From: Microbulbifer aggregans
Lineage (GTDB): Bacteria > Pseudomonadota > Gammaproteobacteria > Pseudomonadales > Cellvibrionaceae
Direction: 5' to 3'
DNA length: 64,000 bases
NCBI RefSeq assembly: GCF_020524005.1
Contig: NZ_JAIVKK010000012.1
Span: 1 to 64,000 of the forward strand
A program made the position numbers and the translations under genes. The notes beneath the pieces are model-generated. The model was not told the origin of the DNA and made no database searches. It worked only from the letters and a program-made list of their open reading frames with translations. Of this stretch, positions 11,301 to 18,980 are shown piece after piece. Position 1 is the stretch's first letter; each line of letters opens with the position of its first letter.

Positions 11301-14300
11301 TTTCCCATACGGATATAGTTCGTAGTAGAGCACTTGTCGTATTCCTCTTCGAAGAGGAGCGCTCCAGCATTGGTATATACGCTAAAGTTATTCTGATAAC
11401 TTCCTTTCAGATTTTCCAAGTAGCGATGGCCATTACCATCGTAGAAATATTGCTTGTGTGATCCTTCTGCCTCTGCCCCAATTAACCTGGAGGCATGATC
11501 ATACCGAAACAACTTTTCCGAATTGCTGCTTACGTATCCACTCGGATCAAGTCCGTACTTGGCTTTCTTTGTCAAATTTCCGAATGAATCAAACTCCATT
11601 AGCTTTAGAGTTTCACTATTCTTTAACTTTTTCAATAAACCATTATCGTACACATAGTTTGAATTTACGCCATCAATGGTTTTCGAAGATATATCACCAA
11701 ATGTGGTGTAACTATAATTTGATAACCCCCAGGGGCCAGACACCTGCCGAAGCCTGTTAACACTGTCATAGCTTTCCGCCTGATTCATAGTGACAGTGTT
11801 TGATGAGTTTATGGCGTCGACTATCGAAGTAACATTTCCAGCGCTATCGTAGCTATAGGTCAGATTGACCAGGCCATCTATGGATATAGATTCAGGAAAC
11901 AATCGTTCATTTACAGCAAACTCTGCGAGCTTTCCATTTCCATACACTAGCGACTCAACTTGTCCTGACGGATGGTAAGTAACACTATTTGCAAAACTTC
12001 CAGCTTTGGTAGGACGCCCCAGGTTATTGGGGGCGTAATCAAGATAAAGAGAGTTCGGATAGTTTATACCGGATAGAAAATCTAAATCATTGTAGTCGTA
12101 ATGAAAACTATAGTTACGGGAAATATTCGAACTTATCGTAAGCACTTCGTCCGTTAGGTTTCCATTATCATCGTAAATATAACTCCAGGCTGAATCGCCA
12201 GTTACAACATCTGTCACATTGCCATTTTCATCGTAAGAAAGATCGACATCGAAAGTACCTTCCGGGTAGTCAACAAAATCTAGACGATAAAGGTTGTCAT
12301 AAACGAACTGTGATGCTTTCTGCCCGTCAATCGATGAAGACTTTAAGTTTCCAACGAGGTCATATGTATAGCTCGTCGTTCCTATTTCTGGCTCAATCTT
12401 AGACTCAAGGAAATACTTGCGATTGTATTCATACTCTCGCTTCATCCCACCATTAACACCATACTGATGTATTTCATATGGTTGATCGAGCAGGTTTCGT
12501 TTGAATACAGTAGTTATTGACTCCGGCTGCTCGATAGCATAAATGGCTGAACTGCCAAGACCTATGTTTCGATAGTGATAGGTGGTCGTATTACCACGTT
12601 CATCTACAACTTCCGTTGTTTCATCATCATAAATATTTGATACAAAAACACCGCCAGGAAATTTTTGTTCGGTCACTCTTCCCAAGGCATCAAATTTATA
12701 ATTGACTCCACCTACTTCACTATCACTATACGGATATGATTCATATGTGACTCGCCCCAAGGAATCCAGTTCAAATCTCTGAGTGATCGACTCTCCCGTA
12801 GACGTATCGTTTCGGACTGTTTTCAACTTTCTACCGAGACTGTCAAACTCATCAATTTGCTGGAATCCGCCTCTCGTCAATGTCCGCTTATTGTTACTAT
12901 AAGAAATTGAAACGGAAGCGTTAATTGGGAAATTGATCCCCGTTAACCGGTTCATATCATCGTAGGAAAAACTAGTTGTTTTTCCTCTGGCATCAGTTAC
13001 AGATTCAAGTGTACCGGTTGAATTGACTACTCTGCTAATGGAAGTATCTTCTGGATGATTTTCTTCTTGTGCAATCCCACGCTTATAATTAGAGTAAGAA
13101 ATTTTATTACCATTTGCATCGATTATACTTTCTACATCACCATTCTCAGTATACAAATAGTCAGTTGCAACTCCGTTTACTGTCTGCTTTTCCAGCTGTC
13201 CGAGATCATTGTAGATTTTAGTAATCAGTGACGTGTCTCCATCCATTAGGGATTCTTCTCTAGTAACGTTCCCTAGGATCCACTTGGCTGTATCGTATTC
13301 ATATTCGTAGAAAGTAGTCTTTATATCGTCGTTTTCTGCGAAGTTATTAAACTCCTGAATTCTTTCTGGATTTCCGTATGCATCGTGCTCAAAGTACGAA
13401 ACATTTCGAGATACTTTAATTTCTCCAGGCTCAGTAGTAGCTTCACTATCGTATCCATAGCTCTCTTCAACCAGTACGGGGGCATAAGTACCAAAATCAA
13501 TCCACCAAGTTCGATAGCCACTTCCATGCCACATATTTTCATTGGATATTTTTCTATCTGCCCAATTCTGTAGCCTTGAGAAAAGTAGCTTTCCCTGCTT
13601 ACTATATTTAAATTCTTTAACTAATAGTCCTACTGCGTAAGGTCGAATAAATTCATACTCTTCGAAAGATACTTGACGAAAATCTTTCCCAAAATGGTAA
13701 TACTCAGTTACTGCGTCGGGTCCTGTTACTATGGTTTTGTCGTATCTAAGCGACTCCCCATCAATCGGGACACTATGGGGCTCAAATTGGTAAGTCCACT
13801 CTCCACTGACAATATTTTGTCCTGAAAGATATTTTGAATCTATTGCTGTTGTTCTTAAGCCGCTACCTTTATCAAACTGAACAAACTGGTATGTGTACTC
13901 TATTTCTGCGCCATCTGGATATTTTACTAACTGTAAAGAGTGGCTGCCGACTCCGTCTTCCTGGACCTCGTCATTAGGATCTGGATCTGATGCAATTCCA
14001 TTGTAGGAATATTCCCAGTACTTATTGTCAGGCCTAATTACCTTTTTAAGGTGGTAAGCGGGAAACATATATCCAGGAATCTCTTCAAATTCATATTTCC
14101 ACTCCTGACCATTAGCAGTAATCGTACTCAGCAACCAAAGTCCGTCTTCTGTTACCTCGTAGCCAAATACAACTACAGGGGTATTTTCACCTTCCTCACT
14201 ACGGTAGATCTCTTTTATGTAGCTTGCGCCATTCTCTGCCTCTTCGTAGGAAATAGTGATCCAGTTACCGTTTACATCTTCAATACGTGTCGTATGCCAA

Positions 14301-14875
14301 CTTGGCTCACCCTCGAAGAAGTCGAAGTGATCCATTGTGTACTTGGTTCCATTTGGAGCACTGACCACCATACCCGGCTGACCAGTTACACATTCTGCCC
14401 GCCAATTGCTTCTTGTGATTAAACTTCCATCGCTCAATATGGAGTTAAGCGCTAGCAGTTCTCGGCCACCATCAGGCAACTCTAAGGAGGGGTTGTCGCT
14501 GGTATTGATTTGCCAAACACCTTGCGCACAAATTTTATCCTGATCACCATTCGGCGCGACTATACGGCCAAAGTTCATTACCCAGCCTACGCCATAGGCT
14601 GTACGAATCGGATACTCATTAGTTTGCAGACTGGTATATACACGGTTGACATTGATATCCATTCCGCCATTACCGGGTATCTGGATATCTGTATACTTGA
14701 GCTGAAGCGTTCCTGAAAATGGGTCGATGTGCTCATGAAAGTTCTGGTTGATGGCTTCCTTAAATGGGTTTAACCCTGGCTCGGCATAGTAATCCCTAAT
14801 CTCTTCAGCGAATGACCAAGTCGCAGCAAGCACAAACCCCAGTGCCAAACATATCCTTCCAGCAACTAACCCCAT
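5330..14875 (-). CDS. Giant secreted RHS/YD-repeat protein with TSP3, eight-blade PQQ-type propeller and Ig-like array
   Basis: The 3,181-residue protein starts with a Sec signal peptide (cleavage near WSFAEE). Visible layout: an RHS N-terminal region (about 45-500, including GGMDINVNRVYTS); YD/RHS repeats (about 515-1200; examples FSYDDMNRLTGI, YIYDDNGNLTDE, FRYDHASRLIGAE); six TSP3 calcium motifs (1208-1335); eight PQQ-like propeller repeats of about 42 residues (1370-1700; GTIYVGSDDNKLYAVNPDG); five more TSP3 motifs (1719-1805); a tandem pair of about 70-residue GVNLI/GINLI repeats (1828-1994); then eight or more Ig-like modules of the type SHSEGEVV...VNG (about 2005 to the end). The YD shell ends with YIRMGNLLVAQ and lacks the RHS core, which lies on the protein encoded at 1358-2290. 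A GGTGG ribosome-binding site precedes the ATG. It is probably an exported shell or adhesin. Codon and base use are more AT-rich than in the housekeeping genes. Confidence 0.93.
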   Translation of the reverse strand: MGLVAGRICLALGFVLAATWSFAEEIRDYYAEPGLNPFKEAINQNFHEHIDPFSGTLQLKYTDIQIPGNGGMDINVNRVYTSLQTNEYPIRTAYGVGWVMNFGRIVAPNGDQDKICAQGVWQINTSDNPSLELPDGGRELLALNSILSDGSLITRSNWRAECVTGQPGMVVSAPNGTKYTMDHFDFFEGEPSWHTTRIEDVNGNWITISYEEAENGASYIKEIYRSEEGENTPVVVFGYEVTEDGLWLLSTITANGQEWKYEFEEIPGYMFPAYHLKKVIRPDNKYWEYSYNGIASDPDPNDEVQEDGVGSHSLQLVKYPDGAEIEYTYQFVQFDKGSGLRTTAIDSKYLSGQNIVSGEWTYQFEPHSVPIDGESLRYDKTIVTGPDAVTEYYHFGKDFRQVSFEEYEFIRPYAVGLLVKEFKYSKQGKLLFSRLQNWADRKISNENMWHGSGYRTWWIDFGTYAPVLVEESYGYDSEATTEPGEIKVSRNVSYFEHDAYGNPERIQEFNNFAENDDIKTTFYEYEYDTAKWILGNVTREESLMDGDTSLITKIYNDLGQLEKQTVNGVATDYLYTENGDVESIIDANGNKISYSNYKRGIAQEENHPEDTSISRVVNSTGTLESVTDARGKTTSFSYDDMNRLTGINFPINASVSISYSNNKRTLTRGGFQQIDEFDSLGRKLKTVRNDTSTGESITQRFELDSLGRVTYESYPYSDSEVGGVNYKFDALGRVTEQKFPGGVFVSNIYDDETTEVVDERGNTTTYHYRNIGLGSSAIYAIEQPESITTVFKRNLLDQPYEIHQYGVNGGMKREYEYNRKYFLESKIEPEIGTTSYTYDLVGNLKSSSIDGQKASQFVYDNLYRLDFVDYPEGTFDVDLSYDENGNVTDVVTGDSAWSYIYDDNGNLTDEVLTISSNISRNYSFHYDYNDLDFLSGINYPNSLYLDYAPNNLGRPTKAGSFANSVTYHPSGQVESLVYGNGKLAEFAVNERLFPESISIDGLVNLTYSYDSAGNVTSIVDAINSSNTVTMNQAESYDSVNRLRQVSGPWGLSNYSYTTFGDISSKTIDGVNSNYVYDNGLLKKLKNSETLKLMEFDSFGNLTKKAKYGLDPSGYVSSNSEKLFRYDHASRLIGAEAEGSHKQYFYDGNGHRYLENLKGSYQNNFSVYTNAGALLFEEEYDKCSTTNYIRMGNLLVAQSVDEAILPSLDTDADNISDCLETQLGLDPNDPQDAALDTDGDGLTNAEEVSLGTIISLIDSDGDGVSDGDEHGTHGTDPLVADSDNDGLNDGEEISEGLNILISDTDHDGINDGDEIEFGLDALNPADGVLDLDGDGFSNRQESATKSDLSSGVGKPISGDLAWYTDTSGTIDKALSIDSTGNLYVGARNGYLYSYYPDGSLKWKFQTGDEVLSTPAIGVDGTIYVGSDDNKLYAVNPDGTEKWHFQTYGDIQTSPSIAADGTIYVASYDRKLYALNEDGSLRWSYTASNGDGFLSSPAIGSDGTVYVGTREYYQSYLIAFSPDGSVKWRYQTENSVNSSPALGQNGDVYFYDDDGFIYSLTKAGELKWKYYTGFETTTSWWWSPVVGSNDTIYTGTAKGELIALDKAGQLLWIFDPLGTPFTPVIASDNSVYFGTGNGHLYALNGDGSLKWRYEDGYILLSPPSIDVDGTLYIGDRNGRILSFVEDNGGLAASTWPKFAKDRYGSGNVCRDGNIHHDPVADSDADGIPDCAEFIFGLDNNDGADAAQDSDGDTLSNLDEYLSGTSPVHIDTDGDGIADNDEETFSSKTTLPDSDGDGILDGDEDYDFDGVSNAAEVAEGSDPYKSEIVLLPGVNLIHYPFTIPDGLSAFGLLDQLGGDGVVLKIERYEPSSSTIISAEYVDGIPQGEDFSIQSGHGYVVHMENPSSYIADGDIICPDSSLEPGINLIGFSCISGGFSAFDLLVHLGGEGVVSSVQRYNQSKGRYESATWESGQPIGVDFPLSNNKAVIVHAIQDVAVVESPTDYTGHLVTSHSNGEVAEGDPVRIEGDLKALVTISGSVEQDAVSVIVNGVEAIVVNGNFAADIPLSSGMQSVEVIVTNRDNLTTRSEITLDVQSPLTINVTSHFDGQTTSQSNPIIFGSRHPTVDKVLVNGDPATLESGSFRFGFYCYSKYGVQDPHCDSKDYKERLDLGVGQHTLTIEAFSGEDLLDTQVIHLNVERLVISGVNPGVVSQSLENITFPSSKIIEVSSYQISYTDISTYQLESRTIATNTMPAISGNNLQTSVDFEVVNAMSGRYDRTVDLRFYDINGLELYTVDVLVTYEVPVSNAPPEFTIDSPFEGEDIYYSTGLVSGHYSHSVSEIKINGESPKFFENGIFSHSVDLTSGNIRVEAVGENPDLTTLKGVNFNTHVYEVTLAPGEIFSNETVETINFPSEKSVGYITAYDIKYRNAPNFVQQHNQSMSLGTESTTPYKTLRHRFGIQLSESQYNQPTSGVYDFYIDWAPGIMGGFSPYMHIPIRLTVLESRDPPHIELYSHLDGETMPSSTVGIAVRVSNDSAAEVTINGVQAVAEEIRNIPYTDHTYSAIVELSEGSNSIIVEAVGLNGLSSSETFTLNVSSQPVPEVNVTSHSEGEVIASDPVDVIVQSQEAIPGLTMYLNGIKQSSPDVNGTTYSWSNPLLQEGNNLIELYVPGYMEPVSTRTIVLMPPPAPIVIVSSHSEGEVVTDSPIVLIGSVANPVESLSINGFDVELDGGNYTFEHLDLFDGSNAIEIVAKGPGSHGKVTNHTLNLVYQSSEPPREVSVAQSGKAYFRHEFTVSSSLYSSVWSVNYSYGSGAPAGLSADWVGIEKLSNNRIVATLEMDLAYSADAGSYSFPINMEFMDADSNAKFNEVVNVNLVVTNENFTIPGSSILRGETFTLDSPTFDSVSSVQLTPTSSLPTGIYISHYSSSKDIASLNWKVDLEIQVDTNANLGSYTVPVTFDFLDADSGVIHSITRDIYIEVVLSDPGPPTVEIESHNNGEAVTTPMVTISGTVADASAMVTVNGQPATVVASSGNEGIFSADISLSEGGNLISVVATAAGQLTSTDEITLNLSSQSSGGDLVVPPGETVRTSEAFVMSQSNFYSVAGLGLNYSGSAQAINNLTLSNLSLTPVVSELTWILEFDVSVNSSASAGVYDLSITYTFKDSSQAVLVEETRDLSVEVTE

Positions 14876-14917
14876 TTTCCACCCCTAGAAAATAAATCGA
14901 TGATTTGAATGAATAAA

Positions 14918-15334
14918 TTACTTATTGCTGCTTTGCGTAGAGCCCACTTTGTAGCGCCTCACTGCAGATGACTGGACTTTAAATTCAGCCATTTTCGCTA
15001 TACCTGTGTCCTTTTCCGAGATGGACTTTCGAATTCCAACTGTCTCTTCGCCACCCGCTATGGTCTGCTTTCTGATTTTTACCGACTTGGCATCTACAGC
15101 GATGCTTACTTTTCGCTCCATAGCACCTTCAGCTTCTAACAACCCATCGTGGCTATGACTCCGCACGTTTTTTTCACTTGTCGCTTGCTCAGTATTTGAA
15201 TGGGAATCTCGTGCCGAATTCAGGCCATCGCTCATATGTGGCACGCTTGTAGCAAATGGATAATTAATTAAAAATGCTATACATAGACCAGCACACAAAA
15301 AAGTGAGAAAAATTACATATTTATTTCTGATCAC
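14918..15334 (-). CDS. Small membrane-anchored protein at the head of the RHS operon
   Basis: No family recognised. The start is placed at the GTG at 15334, which has a GGGGGCGG tract just upstream; a TTG at 15346 would add four residues. The product (about 138 residues) has one N-terminal hydrophobic segment (YVIFLTFLCAGLCIAFLI), either a signal anchor or an uncleaved export signal, then a hydrophilic, Ser/Lys/Glu-rich tail with the repeated theme VKIRKQTIAGGEETVGIRKS. The gene precedes the giant RHS gene by 42 bases on the same strand. A role as a secretion or anchoring accessory of the giant protein is possible from position only. Confidence 0.6.
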   Translation of the reverse strand: MIRNKYVIFLTFLCAGLCIAFLINYPFATSVPHMSDGLNSARDSHSNTEQATSEKNVRSHSHDGLLEAEGAMERKVSIAVDAKSVKIRKQTIAGGEETVGIRKSISEKDTGIAKMAEFKVQSSAVRRYKVGSTQSSNK

Positions 15335-15361
15335 CGCCGCCCCCAAATTTATTTATAAGAG

Positions 15362-15390
15362 ATAATCCAAATCCCACAGCCTCACGCCAA
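15362..15390 (-). promoter_or_regulatory. Possible sigma-70-type promoter of the RHS operon
   Basis: Reading the minus strand, TTGGCG (15390-15385) and GATTAT (15367-15362) are separated by 17 bases, each matching four of six consensus positions. It lies about 30 bases before the first gene of the operon. The match is weak and found by eye. Confidence 0.25.
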
Positions 15391-16322
15391 GGCAAAGTGT
15401 CGATTCCTGAAAACAGGATTCGCAGACAATCTCACGCTTTACCATCATCAAGCAAGCGACATAATGTGACCAATTCGATATTTATTAGAATTTTTTCCCA
15501 CAATAAATTGCGTAAAATAGGATAAAATCTTCGGCGATCTAAATTATCTAGCCGGAAGTCAATTACACTGAAATACACTCTATTACAGCGCTTCGGCACC
15601 TGGCCGATTGATAGTAAATGGGACAAGATCACTGCGGGGCGACACTCTAGATATTCCGAGGACGTGCTTCATTTTGTTGAAAGGGACAATGCTAGTGGCT
15701 CGAACAGACATTTGCCCGCCTGCGCTACTGTTTATTCAATAGTACGCAAGTAAGGGAATCACGCCACGCAAGGGAGTTTTAAGGATAGCTCGCAAATAGC
15801 GATGATGCTCATTAGGCTATTTAGACATTGACGACTTTTCCTTAGCCAGCAACTCACTATATTAGGAATATCGAATACCAATGAAGCCAGCTTCAGTAGC
15901 TAACTAAAGTATTCTTTTTCCGAAGATCGAGGCAAACTTGAACGCGCCAACATTCTCGTTGGGATAAACGGGTCTCTGCGGATGTTGCTTCCGCAAAACC
16001 GACAGCTCTCATACCGATGGATGTTGTACTCTTTGCGATTCATCGAATGATGGTGTTTGACTATATGGTGACAGGCATTTATCCACGATCATCATGGTTA
16101 GACATTGAATTGTCGGGAATATATGTCGATGCATAGATTCACAAACTCGGCCTATGAGTCTTAGCCACATCAACAGCCAGATTTGAATTTTCCTAGACGC
16201 TGATGGGAGACCAACAGGATTGGATGCAGAGCAACTCCATCTTAAAAGGTCGATTCAGAGCGAGAAATAGAAGAAGTCCGGGGTAAGGATATGCAACCAT
16301 TGGCCCCAAAAAATCCAAAGAC

Positions 16323-16357
16323 CAAAAATCAAAAATCAAAAATCAAAAATCAAAAAT
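16323..16357. repeat. Tandem repeat, five copies of CAAAAAT
   Basis: Five exact consecutive copies of the 7-bp unit CAAAAAT are visible, preceded by similar A-rich sequence. No spacer structure is present, so this is a simple tandem repeat and not a CRISPR array. It is a likely site of slippage. Confidence 0.95.
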
Positions 16358-16812
16358 CGTTATTTTTCAATTCTTATAAATAAAATGCTAATTCGTTCCC
16401 TCTTTAGCCAAATTTTGCTTTCAATCAGCGACTAATCTAAGGGTGAATGATTACAAGGAGTTTCGGTTCTCAACTCAATTGTCCGGGTTTCCTAGCGTAG
16501 TCAAGTGAAGCACAAGCCTCAGCTCAATGCTCAAAACTTCTCAGTCGAGATTGAGGGTGTTAGGCATATCCTTTTAGCATTCCTAGTAGTGCAAGTTTTG
16601 TGTGCCACTACAAAACGGTGAAAAGGCATGAACGCCTCCCCTATCAAGGGCCATCACTCGATGACCCGCGAAGAACGCGCCCTAATACTCAAGGAAGCTG
16701 GGTCGATATTGAAGGAATGCTATTCCTGGTAGCGAAAGATAATGCGGCTCGCCATAGCGCTATCGCGACAGTTCCCGTTCGTACGGACAAGCTAGGGGAG
16801 CTGGAACTCGGA

Positions 16813-16826
16813 GGGGGGGGGGGGGG
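16813..16826. repeat. Homopolymer of 14 G
   Basis: An uninterrupted G14 run lies in non-coding or degenerate sequence upstream of nothing recognisable. Such tracts are prone to slippage and, when inside genes or promoters, can cause phase variation; it may also be a sequencing or assembly length error. Confidence 0.95.
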
Positions 16827-17053
16827 CGGAAAAAGCTACGCTGACAGAAATGGCCGCCGCGGGCATACTGGCGTAAGTAGATTACCAGCGTATCCTAGAC
16901 TCCGCATTATCGGATTGCTGAAGCCGCCGAGCGCCCTCACGGAGGCCTATCCAGAGCATCCTTGCTCAAACTATAAGCCAGTTTATAGGGTTCTCTAAAA
17001 ATTACCTATAAGATAGTCCTATAAATTTATAAGCTTTTCCTAAAGTCGGCAAA

Positions 17054-18940
17054 TTAACTGACTTCTGCGAGATTACCTTTGCTTTCCAGCCACTGCTTGC
17101 GGTCGCCAGCGCGTTTTTTGGCGAGCAACATATCCAGTAACTGATTGCTGTCATCTCCAGCATCAATATATAGCTGCACCAGACGGCGGGTATTCGGATC
17201 CATGGTGGTTTCCCGCAACTGCAGCGGATTCATTTCACCCAGGCCCTTGAATCGGGTCACCTGGATTTTGCCTTTCTTTTTCTCCGCCGCGATGCGATCC
17301 ATGATGCCCTGGCGTTCCGCGTCGTCGAGTGCGTAGTAAACGTCCTTGCCAATATCGATACGGAACAGCGGTGGCATGGCGACGTATACGTGGCCATTGG
17401 TTACCAGCGGACGGAAGTGACGCAGGAAAAGCGCACACAAGAGTGTGGCGATATGCAGGCCATCGGAGTCCGCATCCGCGAGAATGCAGATTTTGTTGTA
17501 GCGCAACCCCTCGAGGTTGTCGCTACCGGGATCCACCCCGATGGCTACGGCAATATCGTGGACTTCCTGGCTCGCGAGAATTTCATTGGAATCCACTTCC
17601 CAGGTATTCAGGATTTTTCCGCGCAGGGGCATGATGGCCTGAAACTCGCGATCGCGGGCCTGCTTGGCCGATCCACCGGCGGAGTCACCCTCCACCAGAA
17701 ACAGTTCCGAACGGCTGGCATCACCACTTGAACAGTCGGCCAGTTTGCCCGGGAGCGCTGGTCCCTGAGTAACCTTTTTACGTGCAACTTTTTTCGCCGA
17801 GCGCAAACGCTTTTGTGCATTGTTGATGCACAGCTCGGCCAACTTGTCGCCCTCTTCCGTGTGCTGGTTGAGCCATAAACCAAATGCATCTTTGGCCACG
17901 CCGGAAATAAATGCCGTGGCCTCGCGGGAACTCAGGCGCTCTTTGGTCTGACCGGAAAATTGCGGGTCGGCCAGCTTGGCGGACAGTACATAGGAACACT
18001 GACCCCAGATATCTTCCGGCCCCAGTTTCACGCCGCGCGGCAGCAGGTTGCGGATCTCGCAGTATTCACGCATGGCGTCGAGCAAACCTGCACGCAGGCC
18101 ATTTACGTGAGTACCACCCTGCGCGGTAGGAATCAGGTTTACGTAGGACTCCGCGGTAACTTCGCCACCTTCCGGCAACCATTGTACGGCCCAGTCCGCG
18201 GCTTCTGTCTGTGCCGAAAAGTTGCCCACAAAGGGCTCTGCCGGTAAAACTTCCCAGCCCTGATTGGCGGCCGCCAGATAGTCCTTCAGACCGTCCTCAT
18301 AAAACCACTGGTCGGATTCGCCATCCAGCTCATTAATAAAGGTAACCGTCAGCCCCGGGCACAGTACCGCTTTGGCTCGAAGCAGGTGACGCAGGCGCGG
18401 TACGGAGAATTTTGCGGAATCGAAATACTTTGGGTCCGGCAGGAAGCGCACGCTGGTTCCGGTCGTGCGCTTGCCACACTCACCGATCACTTCCAGATCA
18501 GATGCCTTTTCACCATCCTGGAAACCGATGCGATGCACTTTCGCATCGCGTTGGATGGTGACTTCAAGCACCTTGGACAAGGCGTTCACCACAGAAACAC
18601 CCACGCCATGCAGACCACCGGAGAACTGGTAGTTCTGATTGGAGAACTTGCCCCCCGCATGCAGGGTGGACAGGATTACCTCCACACCCGGACGCCCCTG
18701 CTCAGGGTGAATGTCCACCGGCATACCGCGGCCATCATCACTGACTGTCAGCGATTGATCTTTGTGCAGTACCACTTCAATTTTTTTCGCATGGCCAGCC
18801 AGGGCTTCGTCGACACTGTTGTCGATCACTTCCTGTGCCAGGTGATTCGGGCGGACGGTGTCGGTGTACATCCCCGGACGCTTTCGCACCGGGTCGAGGC
18901 CCGTCAATACTTCAATATCTTCTGCGGAATAATTGGCCAT
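17054..18940 (-). CDS. parE: DNA topoisomerase IV subunit B
   Basis: The 628-residue protein is the ATPase subunit of topoisomerase IV, which with ParC decatenates daughter chromosomes. The GHKL ATP-binding site is visible as VDEALAG (about 43-49), DDGRGMPVD (about 68-76) and GGLHGVGVSVVNALS (about 105-120). The TOPRIM domain carries EGDSAGGSAKQARDREFQA (about 413) and the metal-binding DADSDG (about 489). Length matches the ParE type of gammaproteobacteria, without the extra insert of long GyrB proteins. It is last in the run nudF-yqiB-cpdA-(lipoprotein)-yqiA-parE, the same order as in Escherichia coli apart from the inserted lipoprotein. Confidence 0.98.
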   Translation of the reverse strand: MANYSAEDIEVLTGLDPVRKRPGMYTDTVRPNHLAQEVIDNSVDEALAGHAKKIEVVLHKDQSLTVSDDGRGMPVDIHPEQGRPGVEVILSTLHAGGKFSNQNYQFSGGLHGVGVSVVNALSKVLEVTIQRDAKVHRIGFQDGEKASDLEVIGECGKRTTGTSVRFLPDPKYFDSAKFSVPRLRHLLRAKAVLCPGLTVTFINELDGESDQWFYEDGLKDYLAAANQGWEVLPAEPFVGNFSAQTEAADWAVQWLPEGGEVTAESYVNLIPTAQGGTHVNGLRAGLLDAMREYCEIRNLLPRGVKLGPEDIWGQCSYVLSAKLADPQFSGQTKERLSSREATAFISGVAKDAFGLWLNQHTEEGDKLAELCINNAQKRLRSAKKVARKKVTQGPALPGKLADCSSGDASRSELFLVEGDSAGGSAKQARDREFQAIMPLRGKILNTWEVDSNEILASQEVHDIAVAIGVDPGSDNLEGLRYNKICILADADSDGLHIATLLCALFLRHFRPLVTNGHVYVAMPPLFRIDIGKDVYYALDDAERQGIMDRIAAEKKKGKIQVTRFKGLGEMNPLQLRETTMDPNTRRLVQLYIDAGDDSNQLLDMLLAKKRAGDRKQWLESKGNLAEVS

Positions 18941-18980
18941 AGCATCTGTTCGCCGGCTACCGGCGCCTACTGCAATTTAT

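Larger units (their letters stand above)
15347..17053. other. 1.7-kb AT-rich stretch with no convincing gene
   Basis: Between the head of the RHS operon and parE no reading frame has a credible start, ribosome-binding site or recognisable protein. Short frames at 15432-15632 (minus) and 16600-16998 (plus) show no family features. The stretch holds a 5 x 7-bp tandem repeat (16323-16357) and a run of 14 G (16813-16826). It may be decayed mobile or accessory DNA at the junction between the island-like region and the conserved chromosome. Confidence 0.6.

Noticed and set aside
15432-15632. Possible 66-residue gene in the gap before parE
   Set aside because: No ribosome-binding site, no family and no export signal; the surrounding sequence looks non-coding.
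16323-16357. CRISPR array
   Set aside because: Units of 7 bp with no spacers; a simple tandem repeat.
16600-16998. Possible 132-residue gene containing the G14 run
   Set aside because: The glycine run and basic low-complexity translation do not look like a real protein; a neighbouring frame starting MTREERALILKEAG looked RadC-like for about 20 residues but is soon broken by stops.
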